Below are positions 1 through 8,939 of a stretch of DNA of 37,632 nt, piece by piece. Numbering within the stretch: the first letter of the stretch is position 1; every line of letters starts with the position of its first letter. The stretch lies in the NCBI GenBank assembly GCA_026196955.1, contig JAPHTO010000157.1, forward strand, positions 1 to 37,632, in the 5' to 3' direction. The notes under the pieces were generated by a model that saw nothing but the letters and a program-made list of their open reading frames with translations, did no database searches and was not told where the DNA came from. The position numbers and the translations under genes are program-made. Source of the DNA: Colwellia sp. GTDB lineage: Bacteria; Pseudomonadota; Gammaproteobacteria; Enterobacterales; Alteromonadaceae.

Positions 1-3000
1 AAGTTATTAATGTACTTGGATTTAGATCCTGCACGTTGGCCTCAAGGGGCGAGCAATATTCAAAATCACTCAATTCTTCAAAAGTTTTTTGCTAAACAAG
101 GTATTGATAATGGTAATGGAAGTAACACAAGTTTCGGTGAAGAATACCTAATAGATAAGCTTGATGAAGTACATAATCAATATCCATTAATAGACGATGC
201 AGATAGCTCACAGCACAGTGCGTTGGTTGATGCTATTCAGGGAAAAGACTTAGTTATCGAAGGGCCGCCAGGCTCCGGTAAATCTCAAACTATAACTAAT
301 TTAATAGCAGCGGCTATCTCTCAAGGCAAAAAAGTACTATTTGTAGCTGAGAAAATGGCTGCACTTCAAGTTGTAAAATCTAGACTATCTAGAGCCGGTT
401 TAGGTGATTTTTGTCTAGAATTACACAGTCATAAAACACAGAAAAAACAAGTATATGAAAATATAGCCAAGAGAATAAACAACCAAGATGATTATCGTTA
501 CCCGTCATCAATTGATATTGATATCCAAATGTATGAAGAGAAAAAAGAAGCATTAACTCGTTATGCTAATTTGATCAACAGTACATGGAAAAACACCGGG
601 AGAACAATTCATCAAATCTTTTCTACAGCAACACGATATCGTGAAGAATTCGCAAATATTTCGCTAGAAGATATTAAGCCTGATCACATTAATGGCCAAA
701 GCTTCGATGAAATATCATCAAGAAGAACCACTGATGAACTTAAAAAATATGCTGATGTTTTTGATGAGGTAAAAAAACAATTTGGTTCAGAGGCTGAGTT
801 ATCAGACCATCCTTGGTTTGGTGTCTACAATAAATCTATCCAGCTATTTGATTGTGATGACGTATGCAAACTATTGGTTACTTGGGATAGCACTATTGCT
901 GCATTAGAACAAGCCGCTATCCCATTTAATGAACAACTTAATAATGATGTAGTCAGCGATATTAGTTCATTGAAACAAGTATTAGCTGACAGTAACAAGA
1001 TACCTAAATTAAAAGGTACTGAGTACCTACAAGCTCTAAGCTTAATTACGCCTCAGAAAGAAAATGAATTAACTGAATACATCAAGCAATATAAAGCGAC
1101 ATCTAAGTTGTTAGAGTCGTTGAAAGAATTATTTGAACTAACCGTTTTAAACGAAGGTGAAAGCCTAGAACGCTTTACAAAATCGAATCAAAATTTACAA
1201 AAAGAGTGTAAGAGCCTCGAATTAAAGCTAACTAATATTTTTCAACAGTTACAGCTGCTTAAAACATTAAGAGACGTAAGTCTTTCGCTTTCAGATGATT
1301 TAAAAACATTAACGGAGCAAGATAACAGTTTATCTGACTTATTATCCCCATCGTATAATGGCTTTTTAGAATGTAAGCAGTACTTTGAACATATTAACGC
1401 CCTCGATATAACGCTAATATCTAGAAGACATGATCTATTTGATAATGAACTTTTAGACCAGCACCTAGCTAATTTAGAAGAGCTTCTTCCTAAAATTCAA
1501 CCTCTACACAAGAGTTTAGAACAACACTTTAACCTAGAAAATTTACCTACAGCAAATGAACTAAAAGAAATTGATAGCATTATGAAAAATGCAGGAATTT
1601 TCTGTTGGTTTAGTAGTGAGTGGCGAGCAGCTAAATCTAAACTGCTTATGTATGCGAAAGGGTTGAAGCCTAAAGTTAAAAAGTTAGTACCATTTATTGC
1701 TAGCTTAACATCGTATCGAGAGTTGATAGATCAATTAAACAAAGAGTCTGCTTACCAAACTTTGCTACAACATGAGTTTAAAGGGATTGATACACCAATA
1801 GCTGAACTCATCAGCCTTAGAGCTTGGTATAAAGATATTCGGGCCTCGTATGGTGTAGGCTTTGGTAAAAAAGTGTCTTTTGCTAATTCATTATTTTCTA
1901 TCGAGAGTGAATTATTTAAAGGGTTAAAGCATTTAGCTGCATCAAAATCACTTGCCGAATTTGAGCAGTTTTCTCAATTGTTTCCTCAACTTGAAAGTGT
2001 TTTTTCGCATCCATTATTTAACGACAAAAATACAGATTTGTCAGCAGATGTTGGAATTTCATCGTTTGTTGATGAACTAGAAAGCGATATTAAAACTTTA
2101 CAATCCTCATCCAAGAAAGACTTTACTATAAGTCAGTTAACAAAGTGTATTGAGCAAGTTTCAGCTTTACTTAGCACAGAACACTTACTTGATGAGAATA
2201 ATATTGCTAGGGAGTTATTTGATGAAAGCACTCAATTGTCAATTAGAAATGACTCAAGATCACAACTCATAAAAATAGAATCTACATTAGAACTAAGTAG
2301 AGCAATTAATTTGCTCGAATCAGAGCCTTTAAAAGAATACTTATTAAGTAATGTTAGCGGTGAAGCACTTCAGCTAATTACGGCTAATTTAGACAATCTT
2401 TCAATTGCGTTTAATAGCTATCAACTTACATTACAGGAATTTTCTCATAAAGTTGACTTGGATGAGAACGCTTGGTTTAAAGGCACAAAGGGTAAATTTA
2501 CGCTCTTGCAAGAACGCAATAACAAAGCGATTAGCCAACCTCGTTGGTTAAGCACTTGGGTCGACTTTATAAGAATAAGATCATCCTTGTCAGATAAAGG
2601 ATTAGAAAATTTATTACGTTACACCGAAACCGGTGCTTTAGATCTAGAAAATATTGAACAAATCTATGTTTACTCAGTATTTGATATTCTGGCCAGAGAA
2701 ATCATAAATGAAAACCAAGAGTTAGCTTATTTTTCTGGGGCTGACCAAAATGCAATTCGTAAACAATTTAGAGAATACGACAATAAGCTAAAAACATTAC
2801 AACAAGAGAAAATAGCTTATCAAGTCGCACAAACTGGCGTGTCTAACACCGTTTCTGGTATTTCTAGCGGCAAGGTTTCTTCTTACACAGAAATGGGTCT
2901 TATTAATAATGAAGTGAACAAAAAAACGCGTCACGCACCTATAAGACAACTAGTTAGAAGAGCTAGTAAATCTTTAGTGGCTTTAAAACCTTGTTTCATG

Positions 3001-4623
3001 ATGGGGCCGCACTCAGTAGCTCAATATCTAGCACCAGGTCAATTAGAATTTGATTTAGTAGTAATGGATGAAGCATCACAAATTAAACCTCAAGATGCTT
3101 TAGGTACTATTGCTCGCGGTAAACAATTAGTTGTTGTTGGTGATCCAAAGCAGTTACCACCCACTAGCTTTTTTGATAAAGCCGTTGATAACGATGATGA
3201 AGACACCACAGCGATAGAGCAATCAGAAAGCATCCTCGATGTTTCTTTCCCTATGTTCAATGCTCGTAGGTTACGCTGGCATTATCGCTCGCGTCACGAA
3301 AGCTTAATTGCCTTTTCAAACCAAGAGTTTTACGACAGTAACTTAGTGGTATTCCCATCACCATCAAGTAAAAGTGATGAATTTGGTATTAAATTTACCC
3401 ACGTAAAAAGTGGTCGCTTTGTAAATCAGCATAATATAGAAGAAGCTAAAGTCATTGCCGAAGCAGTGAGAAACCATTTATTGCATCGCCCACATGAATC
3501 GTTAGGTGTGGTTGCTATGAGTTCAAAACAGCGAGAGCAAATAGAGCGTTGTGTGGAAGAACTATCTAAAGATGACCCGCAATTTAGAGATGCATTAGCA
3601 GATAACGCAAACACTGAAGAAGCATTGTTTTTGAAAAACCTAGAAAACGTGCAAGGTGATGAAAGAGACGTTATCTATATTTCATGCACCTACGGTCCAC
3701 AAGAAGCTGGTGCCGCACAAATGCCACAGCGTTTTGGCCCAATTAATTCAGCAGCAGGTGGTAGACGCTTAAACGTATTATTTACGCGTTCTAAAAAACG
3801 TATGCATGTATTCAGTTCGATGACCGAAGGCCACATTGTCGCATCAGAAACATCAAGCCCTGGTGTGCAAGCGCTGAAAAGCTTTTTAAGCTTTGCCCAA
3901 ACAGGTAAGCTTCAACAGCAAAAACATACTGGTAAACAGCCAGATAGTGATTTTGAGATTTCAGTGATGAACGCCCTAAAACTTGAAGGGTTCAATTGTG
4001 TGCCACAAGTTGGGGTTGCCGGTTACTTTATTGACCTAGCGGTACAAGATCCAGGACAGCCAGGGCGATATTTAATGGGCGTAGAATGTGATGGAGCAAC
4101 ATACCATTCGGCTAAATCTGCACGTGATAGAGACAGATTGCGCCAATCAGTATTAGAAGGGTTAGGCTGGAATATTAAACGAATTTGGTCAACCGACTGG
4201 TTCAAAAACCCACAGGCCCAATTAAAACCAATTATTGAAGCATTACATCAGCTAAAAACTGAAGTACCTGAAAATGTAGAAATAGAATCTGAAGTTGAAG
4301 AAATTGAAAATGTTGTCGAGCATGAGGTCCAAGTACTACATGAGCTAGATAAGTTTATCCACTCAGATGATTCATTAGAGGTAAAACTTCAAAAGTTTGC
4401 CGAAGAAGCTATTCCAAGTAACGATGAAGTGCCGTTAGCAAGTAGATTGCTAAGGCCAGCTATGATCGCAGCTTTATGTGAATTTAAACCTATTTCTAAA
4501 AGTGAATTTCTAGAAGTTATTCCGCCTTATTTACGCTCAGCAACATCAACAGAACATGGTAGATACCTTGAGCAAGTGTTGAATATTATTGCGGAAGATG
4601 AAGAAGAAAAACCTAACGTGTAG
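1..4623 (+). CDS. DUF4011-type SF1 helicase with C-terminal Vsr/MTES_1575-like endonuclease (5' end outside window)
   Basis: The frame is open to the first base of the window (first Met at 10), and the N-terminal DUF4011 region expected of this family is absent, so the gene probably begins upstream. Numbering from Met 10: Walker A GPPGSGKS at 85-92; a long charged, coiled-coil-like insert over about 170-950; Walker B DEAS near 1019; GDPKQLPP near 1045; HYRSRHE near 1095; QGDERDVIYIS near 1214; and GGRRLNVLFTRSKKR near 1250. These are SF1 (AAA_11/AAA_12) motifs. Residues 1314-1400 form a PD-(D/E)xK-like nuclease with D1342, E1359-x-DG, YH at 1365-1366 and the typical ending RIWSTDWF. DUF4011-helicase-Vsr proteins have been reported as single-gene anti-phage systems (Hhe-type). 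Its position just upstream of a type I restriction operon fits a defence island. The domain call is firm; the phage-defence role is inferred. Confidence 0.8.
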   Translation, partial: KLLMYLDLDPARWPQGASNIQNHSILQKFFAKQGIDNGNGSNTSFGEEYLIDKLDEVHNQYPLIDDADSSQHSALVDAIQGKDLVIEGPPGSGKSQTITNLIAAAISQGKKVLFVAEKMAALQVVKSRLSRAGLGDFCLELHSHKTQKKQVYENIAKRINNQDDYRYPSSIDIDIQMYEEKKEALTRYANLINSTWKNTGRTIHQIFSTATRYREEFANISLEDIKPDHINGQSFDEISSRRTTDELKKYADVFDEVKKQFGSEAELSDHPWFGVYNKSIQLFDCDDVCKLLVTWDSTIAALEQAAIPFNEQLNNDVVSDISSLKQVLADSNKIPKLKGTEYLQALSLITPQKENELTEYIKQYKATSKLLESLKELFELTVLNEGESLERFTKSNQNLQKECKSLELKLTNIFQQLQLLKTLRDVSLSLSDDLKTLTEQDNSLSDLLSPSYNGFLECKQYFEHINALDITLISRRHDLFDNELLDQHLANLEELLPKIQPLHKSLEQHFNLENLPTANELKEIDSIMKNAGIFCWFSSEWRAAKSKLLMYAKGLKPKVKKLVPFIASLTSYRELIDQLNKESAYQTLLQHEFKGIDTPIAELISLRAWYKDIRASYGVGFGKKVSFANSLFSIESELFKGLKHLAASKSLAEFEQFSQLFPQLESVFSHPLFNDKNTDLSADVGISSFVDELESDIKTLQSSSKKDFTISQLTKCIEQVSALLSTEHLLDENNIARELFDESTQLSIRNDSRSQLIKIESTLELSRAINLLESEPLKEYLLSNVSGEALQLITANLDNLSIAFNSYQLTLQEFSHKVDLDENAWFKGTKGKFTLLQERNNKAISQPRWLSTWVDFIRIRSSLSDKGLENLLRYTETGALDLENIEQIYVYSVFDILAREIINENQELAYFSGADQNAIRKQFREYDNKLKTLQQEKIAYQVAQTGVSNTVSGISSGKVSSYTEMGLINNEVNKKTRHAPIRQLVRRASKSLVALKPCFMMGPHSVAQYLAPGQLEFDLVVMDEASQIKPQDALGTIARGKQLVVVGDPKQLPPTSFFDKAVDNDDEDTTAIEQSESILDVSFPMFNARRLRWHYRSRHESLIAFSNQEFYDSNLVVFPSPSSKSDEFGIKFTHVKSGRFVNQHNIEEAKVIAEAVRNHLLHRPHESLGVVAMSSKQREQIERCVEELSKDDPQFRDALADNANTEEALFLKNLENVQGDERDVIYISCTYGPQEAGAAQMPQRFGPINSAAGGRRLNVLFTRSKKRMHVFSSMTEGHIVASETSSPGVQALKSFLSFAQTGKLQQQKHTGKQPDSDFEISVMNALKLEGFNCVPQVGVAGYFIDLAVQDPGQPGRYLMGVECDGATYHSAKSARDRDRLRQSVLEGLGWNIKRIWSTDWFKNPQAQLKPIIEALHQLKTEVPENVEIESEVEEIENVVEHEVQVLHELDKFIHSDDSLEVKLQKFAEEAIPSNDEVPLASRLLRPAMIAALCEFKPISKSEFLEVIPPYLRSATSTEHGRYLEQVLNIIAEDEEEKPNV

Positions 4624-4683
4624 TTAATATCGAATAAATATTTATCAAACCTAACTACATGAATTAATAACAAATTAAATGTT

Positions 4684-4711
4684 CGGTGTTACTAAAATGT
4701 TTAGAGCACCG
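4684..4711 (+). promoter_or_regulatory. Hairpin in the hsdM leader
   Basis: CGGTG and CTAAA pair with TTTAG and CACCG around an ATG loop, with a small internal bulge (3 nt against 2 nt). The hairpin ends 26 nt before the hsdM start codon and just upstream of the AAAGG ribosome-binding site. It could be a weak terminator or attenuator for the upstream gene, or an operator. There is no T-run, so a classic intrinsic terminator is unlikely. Confidence 0.35.
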
Positions 4712-4737
4712 TATAAAAAGAATCAAAGGTAAAGTTA

Positions 4738-6333
4738 ATGGCAACTGCTAAAAGCAAAAAGAGTAATACCGCAAACACCAATTTTGAAGAAACCCTATGG
4801 GATACCGCTAATAAACTGCGTGGTAGTGTTGAGTCGTCTGAATACAAACACGTGGTATTAAGTCTTATCTTTTTAAAATTTATCAGTGATAAATTTGAAG
4901 ACAAACGCCAAGCCTTAATTGATGGTGGCATGGGCGACTTTGTTGACCAAGTTGAATTCTACATGCAAGACAACGTGTTCTACTTGCCTGAGGAAGCTTG
5001 TTGGTCGTTTATTAAAAAGAACATGAAGCAAGACGACATTGCGGTAAAAATTGATACCGCATTGCATACGGTTGAAAAGAATAACCCTTCATTAAAAGGC
5101 GCATTGCCAGAGAACTACTTTAGCCGTTTAGGGCTTGTTACCAGTAAGCTTGCGTCACTTATCGATACTATTAACAACATCGACACAGCCGCTAGCGAAT
5201 GTGAAATGACTGAAGAAGATTTAGTTGGTCGCGTTTACGAATACTTCTTAGGTAAGTTTGCTTCAAGCGAAGGTAAAGGTGGTGGTGAATTCTATACGCC
5301 AAAATCAGTAGTAGCGTTAATTGCTGAAATGATAGAGCCATTTAAAGGTAAAATTTACGATCCGTGTTGTGGCTCAGGCGGTATGTTTGTGCAGTCGTTA
5401 AAGTTTATAGACAGCCATAAAGGTAATCGTAAAAACATCGCTATTTACGGCCAAGAGTACACGAATACTACCTATAAACTAGCCAAAATGAATCTCGCGG
5501 TTCGTGGTATTTCAGGTAACTTAGGTGAAGTCGCTGGAGACAGCTTTTTTAAGGACCAACACCCTGATTTAAAAGCGGATTTTATTATGGCCAACCCGCC
5601 GTTTAACCAAAAACAATGGCGTAGCGATAGCGAATTAGTAGACGATGGCCGTTGGGCTGGTTTTGATATACCACCAACAGGAAATGCTAACTATGCGTGG
5701 ATCATGCACATGATCTCAAAGCTGAGTGAAAACGGCACCGCAGGTTTTGTATTAGCGAATGGTTCAATGAGTTCAAATACTGGTGGTGAAGGTGCCATTC
5801 GACAAAAGATAATCGAGCAAGACTTAGTGGATTGTATGATCGCCTTACCGGGGCAGCTTTTCTACACCACACAAATTCCAGTGTGTTTATGGTTTATCAC
5901 CAAGAATAAGAAAGAAGATTCTGAAAGAGGCTATCGTAACCGCCAAGGTGAAACGCTATTTATTGATGCCCGTGAAATAGGCTCAATGATCAGCCGAACC
6001 AATAAAGAATTAACTACGGATGATATTGCAGGTATAACTCGCACTTATCATGCATGGCGTGGCGAGAAGACAGATGCCGATGGCAACGAATTAGAAAGTT
6101 ATGAAGATGTAGCTGGTTACAGTAAGTCAGCATCACTTGAAGACATTAAAGTTAATGATTTTGTATTAACACCAGGTCGTTATGTTGGCGCTGCTGAAAT
6201 TGAAGACGATGGCATTCCGTTCGAAGTAAAAATGAAAGAGTTAAGTAAAACCTTATATAGCCAAATGGAACAGGCAGAAGAATTAGATAAAGCGATTCGC
6301 CAAAACTTGGAGGTCTTGGGTTATGTCGAATAG
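4738..6333 (+). CDS. hsdM: Type I restriction-modification system, DNA methyltransferase subunit M
   Basis: 531 residues, the usual HsdM length. It transfers a methyl group from S-adenosylmethionine to adenine N6 at the site chosen by HsdS, as part of an M2S core. An N-terminal HsdM_N helical domain (about 10-150) is followed by the N6_Mtase domain. Motif I, DPCCGSGGMF, lies near 208-217 and binds AdoMet. Motif IV, NPPF, at 286-289 is the catalytic motif typical of N6-adenine methyltransferases. The start is supported by AAAGG ten bases upstream. It overlaps hsdS by 11 nt, so the two are translationally coupled. It is the first gene of a restriction operon that runs to about 21237. Confidence 0.96.
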   Translation: MATAKSKKSNTANTNFEETLWDTANKLRGSVESSEYKHVVLSLIFLKFISDKFEDKRQALIDGGMGDFVDQVEFYMQDNVFYLPEEACWSFIKKNMKQDDIAVKIDTALHTVEKNNPSLKGALPENYFSRLGLVTSKLASLIDTINNIDTAASECEMTEEDLVGRVYEYFLGKFASSEGKGGGEFYTPKSVVALIAEMIEPFKGKIYDPCCGSGGMFVQSLKFIDSHKGNRKNIAIYGQEYTNTTYKLAKMNLAVRGISGNLGEVAGDSFFKDQHPDLKADFIMANPPFNQKQWRSDSELVDDGRWAGFDIPPTGNANYAWIMHMISKLSENGTAGFVLANGSMSSNTGGEGAIRQKIIEQDLVDCMIALPGQLFYTTQIPVCLWFITKNKKEDSERGYRNRQGETLFIDAREIGSMISRTNKELTTDDIAGITRTYHAWRGEKTDADGNELESYEDVAGYSKSASLEDIKVNDFVLTPGRYVGAAEIEDDGIPFEVKMKELSKTLYSQMEQAEELDKAIRQNLEVLGYVE

Positions 6334-7744
6334 TATAAAGTTATCTGAATTATGCTCGGATATATCTTACGGCTATACTGCCAGTGCAGATAGCGAAGAA
6401 GTTGGTCCTAAGTTTTTACGAATAACCGATATACAAGGTGGAGTGGTCAATTGGGAAGATGTACCATTTTGTAAGATTGATTCTAAAAACTTGGAAAAGA
6501 ACCTATTAAGAAAAGGTGATATCGTTGTTGCCCGAACGGGCAATAGCACTGGTGAAAATTATATATTTGATTCAGAATATGATGCAGTTTTTGCCTCTTA
6601 CTTAATTAGGTTTAGAGTTAATCCAGAACTAGCGAATCCATATTTTGTTTGGCTGCAAATGAGAACGCAAACATGGTGCAGCTTCGTATCTGGTTCTAAA
6701 AGTGGTTCAGCGCAGGCAGGAGCTAATGCAAAAGTTTTAGGGTTATTTGAAGTAGAATTACCAGAGAGACATATCCAAGATAAAATAGTTGATATTGTCT
6801 TTGACTATTTCAATAAAATAGAACTAAATCGCCAAACTAACCAAACCCTAGAACAAATTGCGCAAGCGTTATTTAAAAGCTGGTTTGTTGATTTTGATCC
6901 AGTTTTCGACAACGCCCTTTCTAGCGGTTTGGCGGTTAACGACTTTCCTGAAGCCTTACAGAAAAAAGCACTTTCTAGACAACAGCAACGTCAACAAGTG
7001 CAACAATCAATCGCCACAGGTGAGCTTGAAGCTAAACCACTACCCGAAGACATCAGCCAACTCTTCCCAAGCGAATTTGAACAAACCGATGAACCATCAA
7101 TCGGCATCAACGGCTGGATACCTAAAGGGTGGCAGACAAACACATTGCACAACATGGTTGATACTATTTCTGACACTTATAAGTTAAAAGAAGTGGATGA
7201 AGTTATCTTTCTAAATACAGGTGATATAGAAAACGGGAAGTTCTTACACAACGATTTTTCACCCACAGAGGGACTACCAGGCCAAGCTAAGAAATCAATC
7301 TCCAAAGGCGACATTTTATATAGTGAAATTAGGCCTAAAAATAAGAGATTTGCCTTTGTTAATTTTGATGCAAAAGAGTACGTTGTATCAACTAAATTAA
7401 TGGTACTTAGAGCTAAAGAAGGTATCTCCTCATTACTGCCATATTTTATTTTAACTCAAGATAAAGTTGTAAATGAATTACAACATGTTGCAGAACACCG
7501 TTCTGGTACTTTTCCACAGATAACCTTTAAAGAATTGCAAAAAATACAGATGGTTTTTCCTGAATCATCTGAACTACAGGATTATTTTGTAGAGCAACAT
7601 TTGAAGCAAATCTTTAATAAAAGGCTCGCATCTATTGAACAAAGCGAGCAGCTAGAAAAGCTTAGAGATACGCTCTTACCAAAACTAATTTCAGGTGAAT
7701 TGCAGCTTCCAGCCGAAATTATAAATGCCGAGGTTCCTGCTTAA
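6323..7744 (+). CDS. hsdS: Type I restriction-modification system, specificity subunit S
   Basis: 473 residues with the two-half layout of HsdS. The first target-recognition domain covers about 1-165 and is followed by the conserved helical spacer, with the motif ALFKSWFVDFDPV near 185-198. The second target-recognition domain covers about 265-430 and ends in the second conserved helix, with LRDTLLPKLISGEL near 448-461. The protein sets the split recognition sequence for both methylation and cleavage. GGAGG lies just upstream of the start, inside the hsdM end. I see no second hsdS, inverted partial copy or recombinase nearby, so phase variation by hsdS shuffling is not suggested. The stop codon overlaps the start of the next gene by one base. 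Confidence 0.95.
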   Translation: MSNSIKLSELCSDISYGYTASADSEEVGPKFLRITDIQGGVVNWEDVPFCKIDSKNLEKNLLRKGDIVVARTGNSTGENYIFDSEYDAVFASYLIRFRVNPELANPYFVWLQMRTQTWCSFVSGSKSGSAQAGANAKVLGLFEVELPERHIQDKIVDIVFDYFNKIELNRQTNQTLEQIAQALFKSWFVDFDPVFDNALSSGLAVNDFPEALQKKALSRQQQRQQVQQSIATGELEAKPLPEDISQLFPSEFEQTDEPSIGINGWIPKGWQTNTLHNMVDTISDTYKLKEVDEVIFLNTGDIENGKFLHNDFSPTEGLPGQAKKSISKGDILYSEIRPKNKRFAFVNFDAKEYVVSTKLMVLRAKEGISSLLPYFILTQDKVVNELQHVAEHRSGTFPQITFKELQKIQMVFPESSELQDYFVEQHLKQIFNKRLASIEQSEQLEKLRDTLLPKLISGELQLPAEIINAEVPA

Positions 7745-8817
7745 TGAGTGACGTTTTGCTGTGGGAAAACATCAAGGATGACTTTGCACAAGCTAGCTTG
7801 ATAGTTGGCAACGGCGCAAGCATGGCTGTATCAACTAGCTTTGGTTATGACTCGTTATATGATGCTGCCGTTGAATTAAAACATATATCTAAACCAGTTC
7901 AAGATGTCTTTGATAGCTTTGAGGTTAATGATTTTGAGTTGGTTTTGCGTAGATTATGGCAAGCAAAATTAGTTAATACTGCATTAGGTATAGAGCATGG
8001 CAAAGTTGAAGCGTCATACCAACAGGTAAGAACGGCGTTGATTGCAACGGTTCGCGATGTTCATGTTTCTTACCAAGAAGCAGAAGAGCACTTAGTGCAT
8101 ATTTATAAGTTCATGCAGCCATTTAGTAAGGTGCTTTCACTTAATTATGATTTGATCGTGTATTGGGCTGCCATGCTAGGTAATCGGGAATTAGGCCCTT
8201 GGTTTAAAGATTGTTTTACACCTGATTACTTTTGCTCTGGCTGGCAAGAACGTGCTGAACCATATGGTGCAGCTAAAGGCGCTACTTTATTCTTTTACCC
8301 CCATGGAAATCTGGTCTTACACCATCACGAATTTTCAAGTGTTAAAAAAATCACTGCTAGAGCTGATGGTGACTTACTTGAAAGTATATTAGATAAGTGG
8401 GAAAGAAGAGATTTAGCTCCTGCTTTTGTATGTGAAGGTACGCAAGAATCAAAAGAACAATCTATCTCAAGCTGTGATTATTTAGAAAAAATATTTTATG
8501 AAGTACTTCCTGACGTAGGCCAAAATATTGTTATTTATGGTTGGTCTATGGCAGAACAAGATGAGCATTTACTGCAACAGATTAGTAAAAGTAAAGCTAA
8601 AAAAATTGCTGTATCAGTATATAAAGCTGATGAAACATCCATGGGTAGAGTTGAAAAACAACTAACTGACATTGGTGTTGAAGAGGTGGTTTTCTTTGAC
8701 TGTGAAAGCGCAGGTGCATGGAATATGCCATCTACAGAATTTTTAAAAGAACAAGAAGACGAACAGAAAGCAATAGCTGAAGCAATTCAAAAGCTATCGC
8801 TAAAAAAAGCGCATTAA
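7744..8817 (+). CDS. DUF4917 / SIR2-like protein, candidate NAD-binding effector
   Basis: 357 residues resembling DUF4917, a family with a SIR2-like Rossmann fold. Visible motifs are GNGAS at 22-26 (dinucleotide-binding loop), LNYD with N134 and D136 (matching the SIR2 TNxD motif), and PHGN with H187 (matching the catalytic histidine). A later region has EG followed by a helix and SSCDYL, then IVIYGWSMAEQDEHLL near 259-274, typical of the family's C-terminal half. The start codon shares one base with the hsdS stop, so its translation is coupled to HsdS. SIR2-like proteins in several anti-phage systems (Thoeris, DSR, SIR2-HerA) destroy NAD+; that this one does so is inferred from the retained N and H. 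No other enzymatic domain is seen. Confidence 0.75.
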   Translation: MSDVLLWENIKDDFAQASLIVGNGASMAVSTSFGYDSLYDAAVELKHISKPVQDVFDSFEVNDFELVLRRLWQAKLVNTALGIEHGKVEASYQQVRTALIATVRDVHVSYQEAEEHLVHIYKFMQPFSKVLSLNYDLIVYWAAMLGNRELGPWFKDCFTPDYFCSGWQERAEPYGAAKGATLFFYPHGNLVLHHHEFSSVKKITARADGDLLESILDKWERRDLAPAFVCEGTQESKEQSISSCDYLEKIFYEVLPDVGQNIVIYGWSMAEQDEHLLQQISKSKAKKIAVSVYKADETSMGRVEKQLTDIGVEEVVFFDCESAGAWNMPSTEFLKEQEDEQKAIAEAIQKLSLKKAH

Positions 8818-8819
8818 GT

Positions 8820-8894
8820 GGTTATTATATAACTAAGAGCAGAAGTTATAGAGTTGTTGAGTACTTAAAACTTAGCCTGAGACTACTAATAACC
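8820..8894 (+). promoter_or_regulatory. Structured intergenic region with nested inverted repeats
   Basis: GGTTATTA at 8820-8827 is perfectly complementary to TAATAACC at 8887-8894. Inside it, CTAAG at about 8833-8837 can pair with CTTAG at about 8872-8876. The whole could fold into one large stem-loop in the 122-bp gap before the kinase-helicase gene. I cannot tell whether it is an operator, a leader structure or chance in AT-rich DNA. No convincing -35/-10 pair was found. Confidence 0.3.
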
Positions 8895-8939
8895 AAAATA
8901 TATAAACCTGAAAGGTTAATTAAATAATAAGAAGTAAAT

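Noticed and set aside
6858-7187. 109-codon open frame on the plus strand inside hsdS
   Set aside because: Out-of-phase shadow of the conserved HsdS spacer; no start signal and no family resemblance.
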